Shown: positions 1 to 6,410 of the stretch, in pieces | Numbering within the stretch: position 1 is the stretch's first letter | Layout of the letters: every line of letters starts with the position of its first letter | Assembly (NCBI GenBank): GCA_007117785.1 | Contig: SKFV01000300.1 | Coordinates: 1 to 8,961 of the forward strand | Direction of reading: 5' to 3' | Length of the DNA: 8,961 bases | Origin: Pseudomonas sp. | GTDB taxonomy: Bacteria > Pseudomonadota > Gammaproteobacteria > Pseudomonadales > Pseudomonadaceae | The notes under the pieces: model-generated | The model's input: the letters and a program-made list of their open reading frames with translations, nothing else | The model's database searches: none | Told to the model about the DNA's origin: nothing | Made by a program: the position numbers and the translations under genes

Positions 1-24
1 CATTGATCAAGCAGAGCATCCCTG

Positions 25-1464
25 ATGGTCACAAACATATCTTCAGGTTCCAACCCCGATCTGCGTGCGTTGTTCGACAGCTACATCGAACTCTATGCAT
101 CACGGAATGAGCAGTTGATCAATTTACTGAGTGACGACTTCAGCGGTTTTACCGTGGGCGGGAGTACTCTGGTTACTGAACGGAATGAGTGGATCCGTAT
201 TCTGCTCAAGGATTTTGCCGAGGTACCCGAGCGAATAGGCATCGAAATCTATGATTTTTCAATGCAGCCATTGAGTGATCAGATAGTCTTGGTAAGCGCT
301 TTTTTCACCATTCAATTACCGACAAAGGACGATCTGCTGTCACACGAAGTGGTGCGCCAGGTGCTGACGTTCAGGCGCGAAGGCGAAGCATGGAAGGTCG
401 TTCATGCAAGCCAGTCGATTCCCAGTCACATGGCGCGAGAGGGTGAAGCCTTTCCCTTGAGCAATCTGCAGGCGCGCAATCAGATTCTGGAGGCACTGGT
501 TGCTGAGCGTACCCGGGAGCTTAACGACCGTGAAGCCTTCTACCGCCTGCTGACAGAAGACACCATGGATGTGATCTGGCGTGCAGACAAAAATCTGTAT
601 ATCACCTATATCAGCCCGTCAGACGAACGCTTGCGTGGGTTCAAGGCCGGCGAAGTGGTAGGCAAGCATGTGTTTGAGTTGTTTAACGAGGAAGGTGTTG
701 CGATTGTCACCGAAGCGCTGCGTCAGCGGCTCGAGTCTGAGCGTGCGGGCAAACCGCTGGGTTTTGTCAATTTTGAGGCGCCGCACCGTTGTAAGGACGG
801 TAGCGTGATCTGGGGTGAGGTTTTTTCCAAGGCGGTTCGCGATCCAGATGGCGTGATCATTGGCTATCATGGCATCACGCGGGAAAACACCAAGCGCAAA
901 GAAATGGAAAAGCATGTTCAGCGTATGGCTTTCTATGACGCCCTGACAAACCTGCCTAACCGTCGCCTGTTTGTTGACCGCCTTGAGCAGGCCTTGTTCG
1001 CCAGCAAGCGGTCAGGGCGTTATGGTGCCCTGATGTTTGTCGATCTGGATAACTTCAAGCCGTTAAACGATCAATATGGCCATTATGCTGGTGACCTCTT
1101 GCTGGTCGAGGCTGCTGGTCGTCTGAAGTCCAGTGTCCGCGAGATGGACTCGGTTGCCCGCTTTGGTGGCGATGAGTTTGTGGTCTTGTTGAGTGAGCTG
1201 ACAAATGACCTCGGTACGTCAACTGAGATTGCCGGGACGATCGCCGAAAAGATCAGGGTACGTTTATCCGACTGCTATAGTCTTAATATTGCCGAGGCTG
1301 AGGCGGAAGAGCAGATGCTTGGGTATCGCTGTTCGGCGAGTATCGGTGTGTTCGTCTTTCTGGACCACGAGGTCAGCCTGGAAGACATTCTCAAATATGC
1401 CGACAAAGCCATGTATCAGGCAAAAGAAGCCGGTCGTAACCGGGTCTTTTTCTACAGTAAATAG
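25..1464 (+). CDS. Diguanylate cyclase with SnoaL/NTF2-like, PAS and GGDEF domains
   Basis: Predicted to make cyclic di-GMP from two GTP in the cytoplasm; there is no signal peptide or membrane helix in the 479 residues. Residues about 10-135 resemble a SnoaL/NTF2-like cone fold, a likely ligand or dimerisation module. A short helix (about 146-170, containing VAERTREL) leads to a PAS domain (about 170-292), then GGDEF (about 300-478). In the GGDEF domain I see DALTNLPNRR at 305-314, the metal-binding Asp 340 in FVDLDNF, the intact GGDEF motif at 381-385 and an RxxD inhibitory site at 372-375 (REMD), so product inhibition is expected. There is no EAL domain. An in-frame TGA at 4-6 rules out an upstream ATG/GTG/TTG start; the site before ATG 25 has only a weak Shine-Dalgarno, suggesting low translation. 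Catalytic activity is well supported; the input signal is unknown. Confidence 0.93.
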   Translation: MVTNISSGSNPDLRALFDSYIELYASRNEQLINLLSDDFSGFTVGGSTLVTERNEWIRILLKDFAEVPERIGIEIYDFSMQPLSDQIVLVSAFFTIQLPTKDDLLSHEVVRQVLTFRREGEAWKVVHASQSIPSHMAREGEAFPLSNLQARNQILEALVAERTRELNDREAFYRLLTEDTMDVIWRADKNLYITYISPSDERLRGFKAGEVVGKHVFELFNEEGVAIVTEALRQRLESERAGKPLGFVNFEAPHRCKDGSVIWGEVFSKAVRDPDGVIIGYHGITRENTKRKEMEKHVQRMAFYDALTNLPNRRLFVDRLEQALFASKRSGRYGALMFVDLDNFKPLNDQYGHYAGDLLLVEAAGRLKSSVREMDSVARFGGDEFVVLLSELTNDLGTSTEIAGTIAEKIRVRLSDCYSLNIAEAEAEEQMLGYRCSASIGVFVFLDHEVSLEDILKYADKAMYQAKEAGRNRVFFYSK

Positions 1465-1474
1465 GCTTAAGCCT
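1463..1474. repeat. 12-bp perfect palindrome across two convergent stop codons
   Basis: AGGCTTAAGCCT is its own reverse complement. It overlaps the last two bases of the diguanylate cyclase stop (TAG, 1462-1464) and the whole stop of the opposing gene (TTA on +, 1467-1469). With no loop and no flanking T-run it is not a standard intrinsic terminator, so its role is unknown. Confidence 0.7.
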
Positions 1475-2567
1475 GAATGGCTTCGAAGCCGATGATTGCG
1501 TCAATATTTGTGCTGATTTCTTGCTGCTCGGTCAATTGATCAAAGAGGCTTCCAGCGGCACTGGCATTGATCAGACCCAGGATAACGCCGAGCACAGCTC
1601 CCCTGTGCACGTTGTCGCCGCCTAGCTCAGCGTTGACTTGCAGAGCTCTGTGTGGATCATGCATATGCTTGCAGGCTAAATATAAAACGGCAGGCCAGGA
1701 ATCGCTGATGTAACAGGCGGTAGACAGAACCCTGCCAACCACCTCTCGTTCGGGCCGCGAGCTTTCAACCAACCTGGCAAGATCCCGCCGTGATAACCCG
1801 CGTGATGCGTTCAGCAACAGGTCCTGCACTGGTGTATCGGTATTGCGAAACAGCAGGGCATCAATGAGCTCCACATAGGCATCGCATACCTCGGCGAGAA
1901 AGGCGTCCGGATGGGTCAAGGCCAGATGCGTGCGACACAGCTGTCGGGTATCCGCCAAAGTGGTACCGCGCAGCCGCTCGGCAATCACAAGGGGTGCAAG
2001 GGTTACCAGGCCGCCAACTGAGGGCGTGTCATGGGTGACGGCAGCACACTGATCTGCTGGCAGCCCGGCATGGAGGTTGGCGAAAAAACCGCGATGGTAG
2101 GACTCGGCGTAGGTATCCGGGTGCGCCGGTTCTTCTGCCGTCATCAGGGCTATATAGGCCTGCAGAAAACGATCACGGTCATAGTGTCCGGCAGCCTCGT
2201 TCAATACTGCCATCAAGGTCAGTGCGCAATGGGCATTGAGCGTATTGTCTCCGGCTCGCATGCCTTGGTGATAATGCACATTGGGTCGATCCCAGAACTT
2301 TTTTTTGCCTTTGAGAATTACGTCGCCAACGATGTCTTTTTGCCTTTGGTTTCCAGCTCCTTTGCGTCCGCCACCGCGGGTGGAGTGCAAGGACATGATT
2401 GAGGATGGGTGGAATTCCGGCGGTGCTTCAAGGTGCTTGATACCACCGGGGAAGGCCTTGTCGATGTCATGGACGTTATAAAACCAGTGCACCGGCATGG
2501 CCAGGGCATCGCCAATAAACAGGTTCTGCAAGGCTGCAGTGGCTCTGGCTGTGATCATTTTATCCAT
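1467..2567 (-). CDS. ADP-ribosylglycohydrolase (DraG/ARH) family protein, divergent subfamily
   Basis: 366 residues, of the size and motif layout of the ADP-ribosylglycohydrolase superfamily, whose characterised members remove ADP-ribose from proteins or small molecules using two Mg or Mn ions. The family's N-terminal GDALAMP motif is at 19-25. The central segment HYHQGMRAGDNTLNAH (98-113) sits where canonical members have TDDT, and GGDNVHRGAVLG (316-327) replaces the C-terminal GGDxDT metal motif. Several metal-ligand acids therefore appear replaced, so substrate or activity may differ; hydrolase activity is unproven. There is no signal peptide, so it is probably cytosolic. I chose the start at 2567 because AGAGGTGG lies 7 nt upstream and conserved sequence begins right after it; the same frame is open up to 2693, but that extension looks unrelated to the family. 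It is convergent with the upstream cyclase gene and divergent from the lipoprotein operon. Confidence 0.82.
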   Translation of the reverse strand: MDKMITARATAALQNLFIGDALAMPVHWFYNVHDIDKAFPGGIKHLEAPPEFHPSSIMSLHSTRGGGRKGAGNQRQKDIVGDVILKGKKKFWDRPNVHYHQGMRAGDNTLNAHCALTLMAVLNEAAGHYDRDRFLQAYIALMTAEEPAHPDTYAESYHRGFFANLHAGLPADQCAAVTHDTPSVGGLVTLAPLVIAERLRGTTLADTRQLCRTHLALTHPDAFLAEVCDAYVELIDALLFRNTDTPVQDLLLNASRGLSRRDLARLVESSRPEREVVGRVLSTACYISDSWPAVLYLACKHMHDPHRALQVNAELGGDNVHRGAVLGVILGLINASAAGSLFDQLTEQQEISTNIDAIIGFEAIQA

Positions 2568-2574
2568 TCTCGCC

Positions 2575-2582
2575 CCACCTCT
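2575..2582 (-). promoter_or_regulatory. Ribosome binding site deciding the ADP-ribosylglycohydrolase-like start
   Basis: On the minus strand AGAGGTGG precedes ATG 2567 with a 7-nt gap. This favours the 366-residue form over a longer reading from 2693. Confidence 0.75.
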
Positions 2583-2760
2583 TGTCTGGCATGTCGACAA
2601 GCTTAGTGTGGTGCTCATGCATGGGTATTTGGAAGAGCACGGCAGCCTGATAAGTGTAATTTCTTGTGTGATGAAATCTGTATGGCCCAGCAAGAGTGGC
2701 GGCTGGAGTGGGTCTGCTCGCGCCAGATGAAATAAAGCAGCTCATGGGTGCGCTGGCACA

Positions 2761-2789
2761 CGGACACAGATTGCTCATCCTCCTATAGT
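2761..2789 (+). promoter_or_regulatory. Sigma70-type promoter for the lipoprotein operon
   Basis: CGGACA (2761-2766, 4/6 match to TTGACA) and TATAGT (2784-2789, 5/6 match to TATAAT) are separated by 17 nt. Transcription would begin near 2796, giving a leader of about 30 nt before ATG 2827. This also argues against translation from the in-frame ATG at 2794. Confidence 0.55.
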
Positions 2790-2826
2790 CGAGATGCCAG
2801 AACTCGGCTCAAGTGAGGAAAACCCT

Positions 2827-3228
2827 ATGTACCCAGTACCCAAGAATACCTTCAAGGGCCGCCTTTTCGCGGTCCTGTTCATCGCAATGACATCGCTACT
2901 GCTCACCGCTTGTGCAGCCGCGCCACTAGAACCAACGAGTGCGCTGAGCGCTGCACGTGAAGCCATTGCCAGTGCCGAGCAGGAGGGTGCACGGCAGCAT
3001 GCAGGTGGCGAGCTGGATGAAGCCCAGCAAAAGCTTGAAGCTGCAATGCACTCAGTCAGTTCAGAAGATATGGTCAGGGCCGAGCGTCTTGCGCAGGAAG
3101 CTGCTATTGCCGCTGAACTTGCCGAGGCTAAAACTGAATCGGTGAAAGCGGCAGAGATCAACCGTGAAATGGGGCGCAGTGCTGAAGCCCTGACGGATGA
3201 AATGCGTCGCTCAGGAGAACAGCAATGA
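2827..3228 (+). CDS. Small DUF4398-type lipoprotein
   Basis: 133-residue predicted lipoprotein. A basic N-terminus and hydrophobic stretch end in the lipobox LLTAC, with the acylated Cys at 29; the next residue is Ala, not Asp, so outer-membrane sorting is expected. The mature part is almost wholly alpha-helical and rich in Ala, Glu and Gln (about 42-125). It fits the DUF4398 pattern, in which AREAIASAE is followed by a GGELDEAQQKL helix and an ERLAQEAAIAAELAEAK helix. I chose ATG 2827 over the in-frame ATG 2794 because GAGGA (2815-2819) lies 7 nt before it and the signal peptide then starts normally. Its stop overlaps the next gene's start (ATGA, 3225-3228), so the two are translationally coupled and probably act together at the cell envelope. 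Molecular function is unknown. Confidence 0.87.
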   Translation: MYPVPKNTFKGRLFAVLFIAMTSLLLTACAAAPLEPTSALSAAREAIASAEQEGARQHAGGELDEAQQKLEAAMHSVSSEDMVRAERLAQEAAIAAELAEAKTESVKAAEINREMGRSAEALTDEMRRSGEQQ

Positions 3229-4067
3229 AGACATTAAGCATTCAGACGGTGAAACGCGTAACTCTGCTGACCGGTATCTTGGCTTCAACGCTGGTGATTT
3301 CGGCTTGCGCAACAGGGCCAGCGCCACCACAGGGAGCTGATCAGGTCCGCACCAAGTTGACCATGCTGCAGCAGAATCCGGCCCTGGCCAATAATGTCCG
3401 AAATGAAATCAGGGATGCTGATGCTGCGGTGCGTATAGCAGAGCAGCCCTTGAAAGGCTCAGAAGCTGAGTTGGGCCAACATCGGGTCTATATGGCTCAT
3501 CGTAGCGTAGCCATCGCGGAAGCCAGAGCAACCACCAGATTGGCCGAAGAACAGCGACAGGGGCTGGGCGAGCAGCGTGATGCGGCGCGACTGGATGCGC
3601 GTACCCGCGAAGCAGATCTGGCACGCGATGAAACTACCCGAGCCCGCAGTGAAGCCTCAGTACAGGCGGCCGAGTATCAGCGTCAGATCGATGCGCTGGA
3701 AGCTGAAGTGACAGATCGAGGGGTAGTGCTAACGCTGGGCGATGTGCTCTTTGCTACCGGCAGTGCCGAGTTACAATCTGGCGCCCACAGCAATCTCAAT
3801 AGACTGGTCAGCTTTCTGGGTCAGTATCCTGACCGCCAGGTACAGATAGAAGGGCACACCGACAACGTCGGGGCTGCAGCGTTCAACCAGGCGTTGTCTC
3901 AGCGCCGGGCTGATTCAGTGCGCAGCTATCTGACTCGCCAGGGCATCGCTTCGCAGCGACTGAGCACGTCGGGACTTGGGTTTGATCAACCGATCGCAAG
4001 CAATGCCAATGCGGGTGGTCGTCAACAGAATCGACGCGTCGAGATTATTATCGACAATCCCCAGTAA
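3225..4067 (+). CDS. OmpA-family lipoprotein with DUF4398-like N-terminal region
   Basis: 280-residue predicted outer-membrane lipoprotein that should anchor to peptidoglycan. The signal peptide ends in the lipobox VISAC, Cys 28. Residues about 35-110 repeat the helical DUF4398-like pattern of the preceding gene (IRDADAAVRIAEQ, then HRSVAIAEARATTRLAEE). A charged coiled coil rich in Arg, Asp and Glu follows (about 105-163). Residues 166-278 form an OmpA C-terminal domain: GDVLFATGSAEL at 172-183, IEGHTDN at 208-214, and NQALSQRRAD at 221-230. Asp 213 and Arg 228 match the diaminopimelate-contacting pair in OmpA proteins. There is no N-terminal beta-barrel, so this is a lipoprotein of the Pal/YiaD general type, not a porin. 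It is translationally coupled to the small lipoprotein by an ATGA overlap and followed by a hairpin terminator. Confidence 0.93.
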   Translation: MKTLSIQTVKRVTLLTGILASTLVISACATGPAPPQGADQVRTKLTMLQQNPALANNVRNEIRDADAAVRIAEQPLKGSEAELGQHRVYMAHRSVAIAEARATTRLAEEQRQGLGEQRDAARLDARTREADLARDETTRARSEASVQAAEYQRQIDALEAEVTDRGVVLTLGDVLFATGSAELQSGAHSNLNRLVSFLGQYPDRQVQIEGHTDNVGAAAFNQALSQRRADSVRSYLTRQGIASQRLSTSGLGFDQPIASNANAGGRQQNRRVEIIIDNPQ

Positions 4068-4108
4068 AGATTGAGCACCGCCTGATGGAATGGGCATGGA
4101 GTTGCATG

Positions 4109-4143
4109 GAGAAAGGCCCTGTCATTAAAACGGGGCCTTTCTC
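4109..4143 (+). terminator. Hairpin terminator between convergent OmpA-lipoprotein and cyclase genes
   Basis: An 11-bp perfect stem, GAGAAAGGCCC (4109-4119) with GGGCCTTTCTC (4133-4143), encloses a 13-nt loop. It lies 42 bp after the OmpA-family stop and 23 bp beyond the stop of the opposing diguanylate cyclase. No U-run follows on either strand beyond the TTT inside the stem, so efficiency is uncertain, but position and stability suit a shared bidirectional terminator. Confidence 0.7.
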
Positions 4144-4165
4144 GTTACCGAGCTTACGGGTGACT

Positions 4166-5203
4166 TCAATCTGCTGCAATGACGCGATTTCTGCCTTGCT
4201 CCTTGGCCTTGTATAAACGCAGATCAGCTTGCTTGGTAGCTGTTTCAAAGGCTTCGGCATGATCCAGTGCGGCAATACCGGCACTGAAGGTGATGGGAAT
4301 ATGTTTGCCTTCATGGAACAGCGCTTCCTGCTGAAAGTGCTCCTTGATCTTGCTGATCAGTTCGGCGGCGGAGGTGGTGGATGTGTCGTTGAGAATAACG
4401 AGAAACTCCTCTCCGCCCCAGCGACCGACAATATCACCCCCCTTGGTATGTTGCTTGAGCAGGCTGGCCAGCTTGACCAATACGCGATCACCAAAATCAT
4501 GCCCCTGTTTATCATTGATCTCTTTGAAGTTATCGATATCAATGATGACCAGGGCCGATGCTGGATCCAGTGGCCGGGACTTCAGTCTGGTTTGCACACC
4601 CAAACGATTGAGAATATGGGTCAAGGGGTCAGTGTTGGCTTGCTCGCGGTGTGATTCGGAGGTGGTAGAGATGGCGCTGTAAGAGGCCACCCGTATCCAC
4701 TCACTGGCCAGAATCAGGGTGTAAAGGGTTATTGAAGTGGCAATGATTCGGGAAATGCTGATGTCGGAGTAGGCGTAAACTAAAGGCAAGGTGCTATACA
4801 GCGCAATGCTGTTGATCACCAGATACAGCGTCATGTAGACCAGCCCGATTTTCGGCCCGACCAGCAACACCATCAACATGGTGACGGCATAGGACCAGTA
4901 GGCACCGGTACCATCGGCGCCACCGCTCAGCAGCAAATAACTCGAGAGAAAGAAGAGAACCAGTCCGAGGACCAGGCAAACGGGCTGAACCTGTTTGAGA
5001 ACTTTCGCCAGATAGGCACAGACCAGCACAATACTGAGAAAGGCCAGCAACATGACTGCCAGTAGCATTCTGCCCTGAACAAAGGAGGTGACGCAGAAGG
5101 TGCCGAGAAAAATGCTGCCAAGACCAGCTGAGGCATAGAGCAACAGGCGCTTGCGCTGATTTTCGATAGCTTCAGGGGTAGTGCCGAAGTCAAGCGCTGC
5201 CAT
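4166..5203 (-). CDS. Membrane-bound diguanylate cyclase (six predicted TM helices + GGEEF)
   Basis: 345-residue inner-membrane protein predicted to synthesise cyclic di-GMP. Hydrophobic segments at about 20-42, 46-66, 74-92, 101-117, 118-140 and 150-170 give six likely helices, which places both ends in the cytoplasm. The GGDEF domain spans about 185-345: TDPLTHILNR at 191-200, metal-binding Asp 222 in IIDIDNF, and an active-type GGEEF at 263-267. The position of the inhibitory RxxD site reads KGGD (254-257), so the Arg is replaced by Lys and product feedback may be weak. The N-terminal region matches no sensor family I can name. ATG 5203 has a poor Shine-Dalgarno, and a good promoter lies about 200 nt upstream, implying a long leader. 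It converges on the OmpA-lipoprotein gene. Confidence 0.92.
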   Translation of the reverse strand: MAALDFGTTPEAIENQRKRLLLYASAGLGSIFLGTFCVTSFVQGRMLLAVMLLAFLSIVLVCAYLAKVLKQVQPVCLVLGLVLFFLSSYLLLSGGADGTGAYWSYAVTMLMVLLVGPKIGLVYMTLYLVINSIALYSTLPLVYAYSDISISRIIATSITLYTLILASEWIRVASYSAISTTSESHREQANTDPLTHILNRLGVQTRLKSRPLDPASALVIIDIDNFKEINDKQGHDFGDRVLVKLASLLKQHTKGGDIVGRWGGEEFLVILNDTSTTSAAELISKIKEHFQQEALFHEGKHIPITFSAGIAALDHAEAFETATKQADLRLYKAKEQGRNRVIAAD

Positions 5204-5259
5204 CAGTGAACTACACCCGGTATCGGAACAAGGGAGCGCGCCGACCAGATGGCAATGGT

Positions 5260-5294
5260 GCCTGTCACTGTGGCGGCAGAAATGAGTGACAGGC
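5260..5294 (-). repeat. 10-bp inverted repeat in the leader of the membrane cyclase
   Basis: GCCTGTCACT (5260-5269) and AGTGACAGGC (5285-5294) are perfect complements around a 15-nt loop. In the inferred cyclase transcript this forms a hairpin 57-91 nt before the start codon. It could be a leader structure or a protein-binding operator; no T-run follows, so it is not an obvious terminator. Confidence 0.6.
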
Positions 5295-5411
5295 CCGGTG
5301 GGGTACTGAGAGCTTTCGTGTTCTTGCGCACGCTGGGCAGGCTTCCTTTTACGGGTTACTGCAATGAGCCGTGGTCGGACTCAACGGCATCGACTTATTA
5401 TTGTCATCCAA

Positions 5412-5440
5412 ATTTTAGGTCAGGTTATGTGAAGTGTCCA
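5412..5440 (-). promoter_or_regulatory. Sigma70-type promoter for the membrane diguanylate cyclase
   Basis: Reading the minus strand, TGGACA (5440-5435, 5/6 match to TTGACA) is followed after 17 nt by TAAAAT (5417-5412, 5/6 match to TATAAT), in an AT-rich stretch. Transcription would start near 5405, leaving a leader of about 200 nt before ATG 5203. Confidence 0.6.
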
Positions 5441-5582
5441 AGGATATATGGCCGGTGGCTACTGAGCAAAAATGTCGAACCTTATGACGGGGTATAAGCC
5501 TGCCTGCTCGAGCCGGAATGACATGGCATGGGGCATGCTCAGAACGTAAGATCACATCCTTGATATCATTCTGTCGTGCTAA

Positions 5583-5589
5583 AGGAGGT
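5583..5589 (+). promoter_or_regulatory. Strong ribosome binding site for a GTG start
   Basis: AGGAGGT lies 5 nt before GTG 5595. It fixes the nitroreductase start at GTG, and the family's N-terminal motif RRSIRAF follows at residues 10-16. Confidence 0.85.
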
Positions 5590-5594
5590 CAAGG

Positions 5595-6281
5595 GTGAAT
5601 TACGATGAGGTGGTAAACGGGCGCCGCAGTATCCGCGCATTCAAGCAGCAGCCGGTTCCGCGCAGCGTGCTCGAGGACGTCATTGCCTTGGCCACACGGG
5701 CACCCTCGTCAATGAATACCCAGCCCTGGCATTTGCATGTGGTCAGCGGTGAACCACTCGATCGTATCCGTGCCGAGAATACCGAGCGCATGCTCAAGGG
5801 TGTACCGCCGTTGAAGGAAAGTCGCGGTATTGGTACTTATGAGGGTGAACACCGGCAGCGGCAGGTCGATATTGCCGTGCAGCTTTTTCAGGCCATGGGT
5901 ATCGCCCGTGATGACAAGGAAAAGCGTCAGGACTGGATACTGCGTGGCTTCCGCCAGTTTGATGCACCCGTGTCTATTGTGGTGACCTATGACCGGGTGC
6001 TCAAGGATGGAGACATCGCCCAGTTTGACTGTGGCGCACTGGTCAACGGCCTGGTCAATGCCGCCTGGTCCCTTGGTCTGGGTTGTGTGGTCAACAGCCA
6101 GGGCATCATGCATTCACCGGTGGTGCGCGAACATGCCGGGATTCCCGAAGATCAGGTGATCATGATCTGTGTGGCTATGGGCTATCCGGATGAGGATTTT
6201 CCGGCCAATGCGGTGGTGTCCAAGCGTCGCCCTGTTGCAGAGGTAGCAAGTTTTATCGGTTTTGAACATTCGGTCGAGTAA
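5595..6281 (+). CDS. FMN-dependent nitroreductase family protein
   Basis: 228-residue flavoprotein of the nitroreductase family (PnbA-like), expected to be a cytosolic homodimer that uses NAD(P)H to reduce nitroaromatics, quinones or related electrophiles; the natural substrate cannot be read from sequence. FMN-phosphate contacts are suggested by RRSIR (10-14) and by SKRRP near the C-terminus (209-213). APSSMNTQPW (36-45) is the typical flavin-contact loop, and NAAWSLGLGC (155-164) is the conserved core helix. The length is normal for the family. Start codon is GTG with an excellent ribosome binding site. The next gene on the same strand lies 129 bp downstream, so co-transcription is possible but not evident. 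No strong terminator directly follows. Confidence 0.93.
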   Translation: MNYDEVVNGRRSIRAFKQQPVPRSVLEDVIALATRAPSSMNTQPWHLHVVSGEPLDRIRAENTERMLKGVPPLKESRGIGTYEGEHRQRQVDIAVQLFQAMGIARDDKEKRQDWILRGFRQFDAPVSIVVTYDRVLKDGDIAQFDCGALVNGLVNAAWSLGLGCVVNSQGIMHSPVVREHAGIPEDQVIMICVAMGYPDEDFPANAVVSKRRPVAEVASFIGFEHSVE

Positions 6282-6325
6282 AAGACGGATCCAGCGAGCT
6301 CTGGTAGCCTGTCAGCCCATACCAC

Positions 6326-6352
6326 CATGGCGTACCTATCTGTGACGCCATG
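6326..6352 (+). repeat. 8-bp inverted repeat between nitroreductase and ytoQ
   Basis: CATGGCGT (6326-6333) and ACGCCATG (6345-6352) can pair around an 11-nt loop, 45 bp past the nitroreductase stop. The sequence after it is not T-rich, so it is a weak terminator candidate or an operator-like site. Confidence 0.4.
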
Positions 6353-6400
6353 CGTGTGTTCAAGTAAGAGCTTGCTTCACTGACTCTCTCGAAAACCATT

Positions 6401-6405
6401 GAGGT
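6401..6405 (+). promoter_or_regulatory. Ribosome binding site deciding the ytoQ start
   Basis: GAGGT lies 5 nt before ATG 6411. It selects ATG 6411 over an in-frame TTG at 6399 that overlaps the site itself. Confidence 0.75.
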
Positions 6406-6410
6406 ACCGC

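Larger units (their letters stand above)
5204..5594. other. 391-bp spacer between divergent cyclase and nitroreductase genes
   Basis: No convincing gene is seen here. It contains a strong-looking minus-strand promoter (5412-5440), a 10-bp inverted repeat (5260-5294) in the leader of the cyclase, and the nitroreductase ribosome binding site at its right end. An 82-codon plus-strand open frame (5249-5497) lacks a Shine-Dalgarno and resembles no known protein. I found no clear plus-strand promoter for the nitroreductase. Confidence 0.6.

Noticed and set aside
1..24. A minus-strand start codon (CAT at 1-3) for a divergent gene to the left
   Set aside because: Only three bases of it would be in the window and no Shine-Dalgarno precedes it on that strand.
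2031..2402. 123-codon plus-strand frame antisense to the ADP-ribosylglycohydrolase-like gene
   Set aside because: It lies wholly inside the well-supported minus-strand gene, with no ribosome binding site and no recognisable domain.
2568..2693. N-terminal extension of the ADP-ribosylglycohydrolase-like protein to an ATG at 2693
   Set aside because: The extra 42 residues do not resemble the family, and ATG 2567 has a well-spaced AGAGGTGG site.
5204..5405. c-di-GMP riboswitch in the leader of the membrane cyclase
   Set aside because: By-eye comparison found none of the conserved core of the c-di-GMP-I class. Only a simple inverted repeat is visible.
5249..5497. 82-codon plus-strand open frame in the spacer upstream of the nitroreductase
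   Set aside because: It has no Shine-Dalgarno, no recognisable family, and it overlaps the inferred promoter and leader of the minus-strand cyclase. Chance open frame is more likely.
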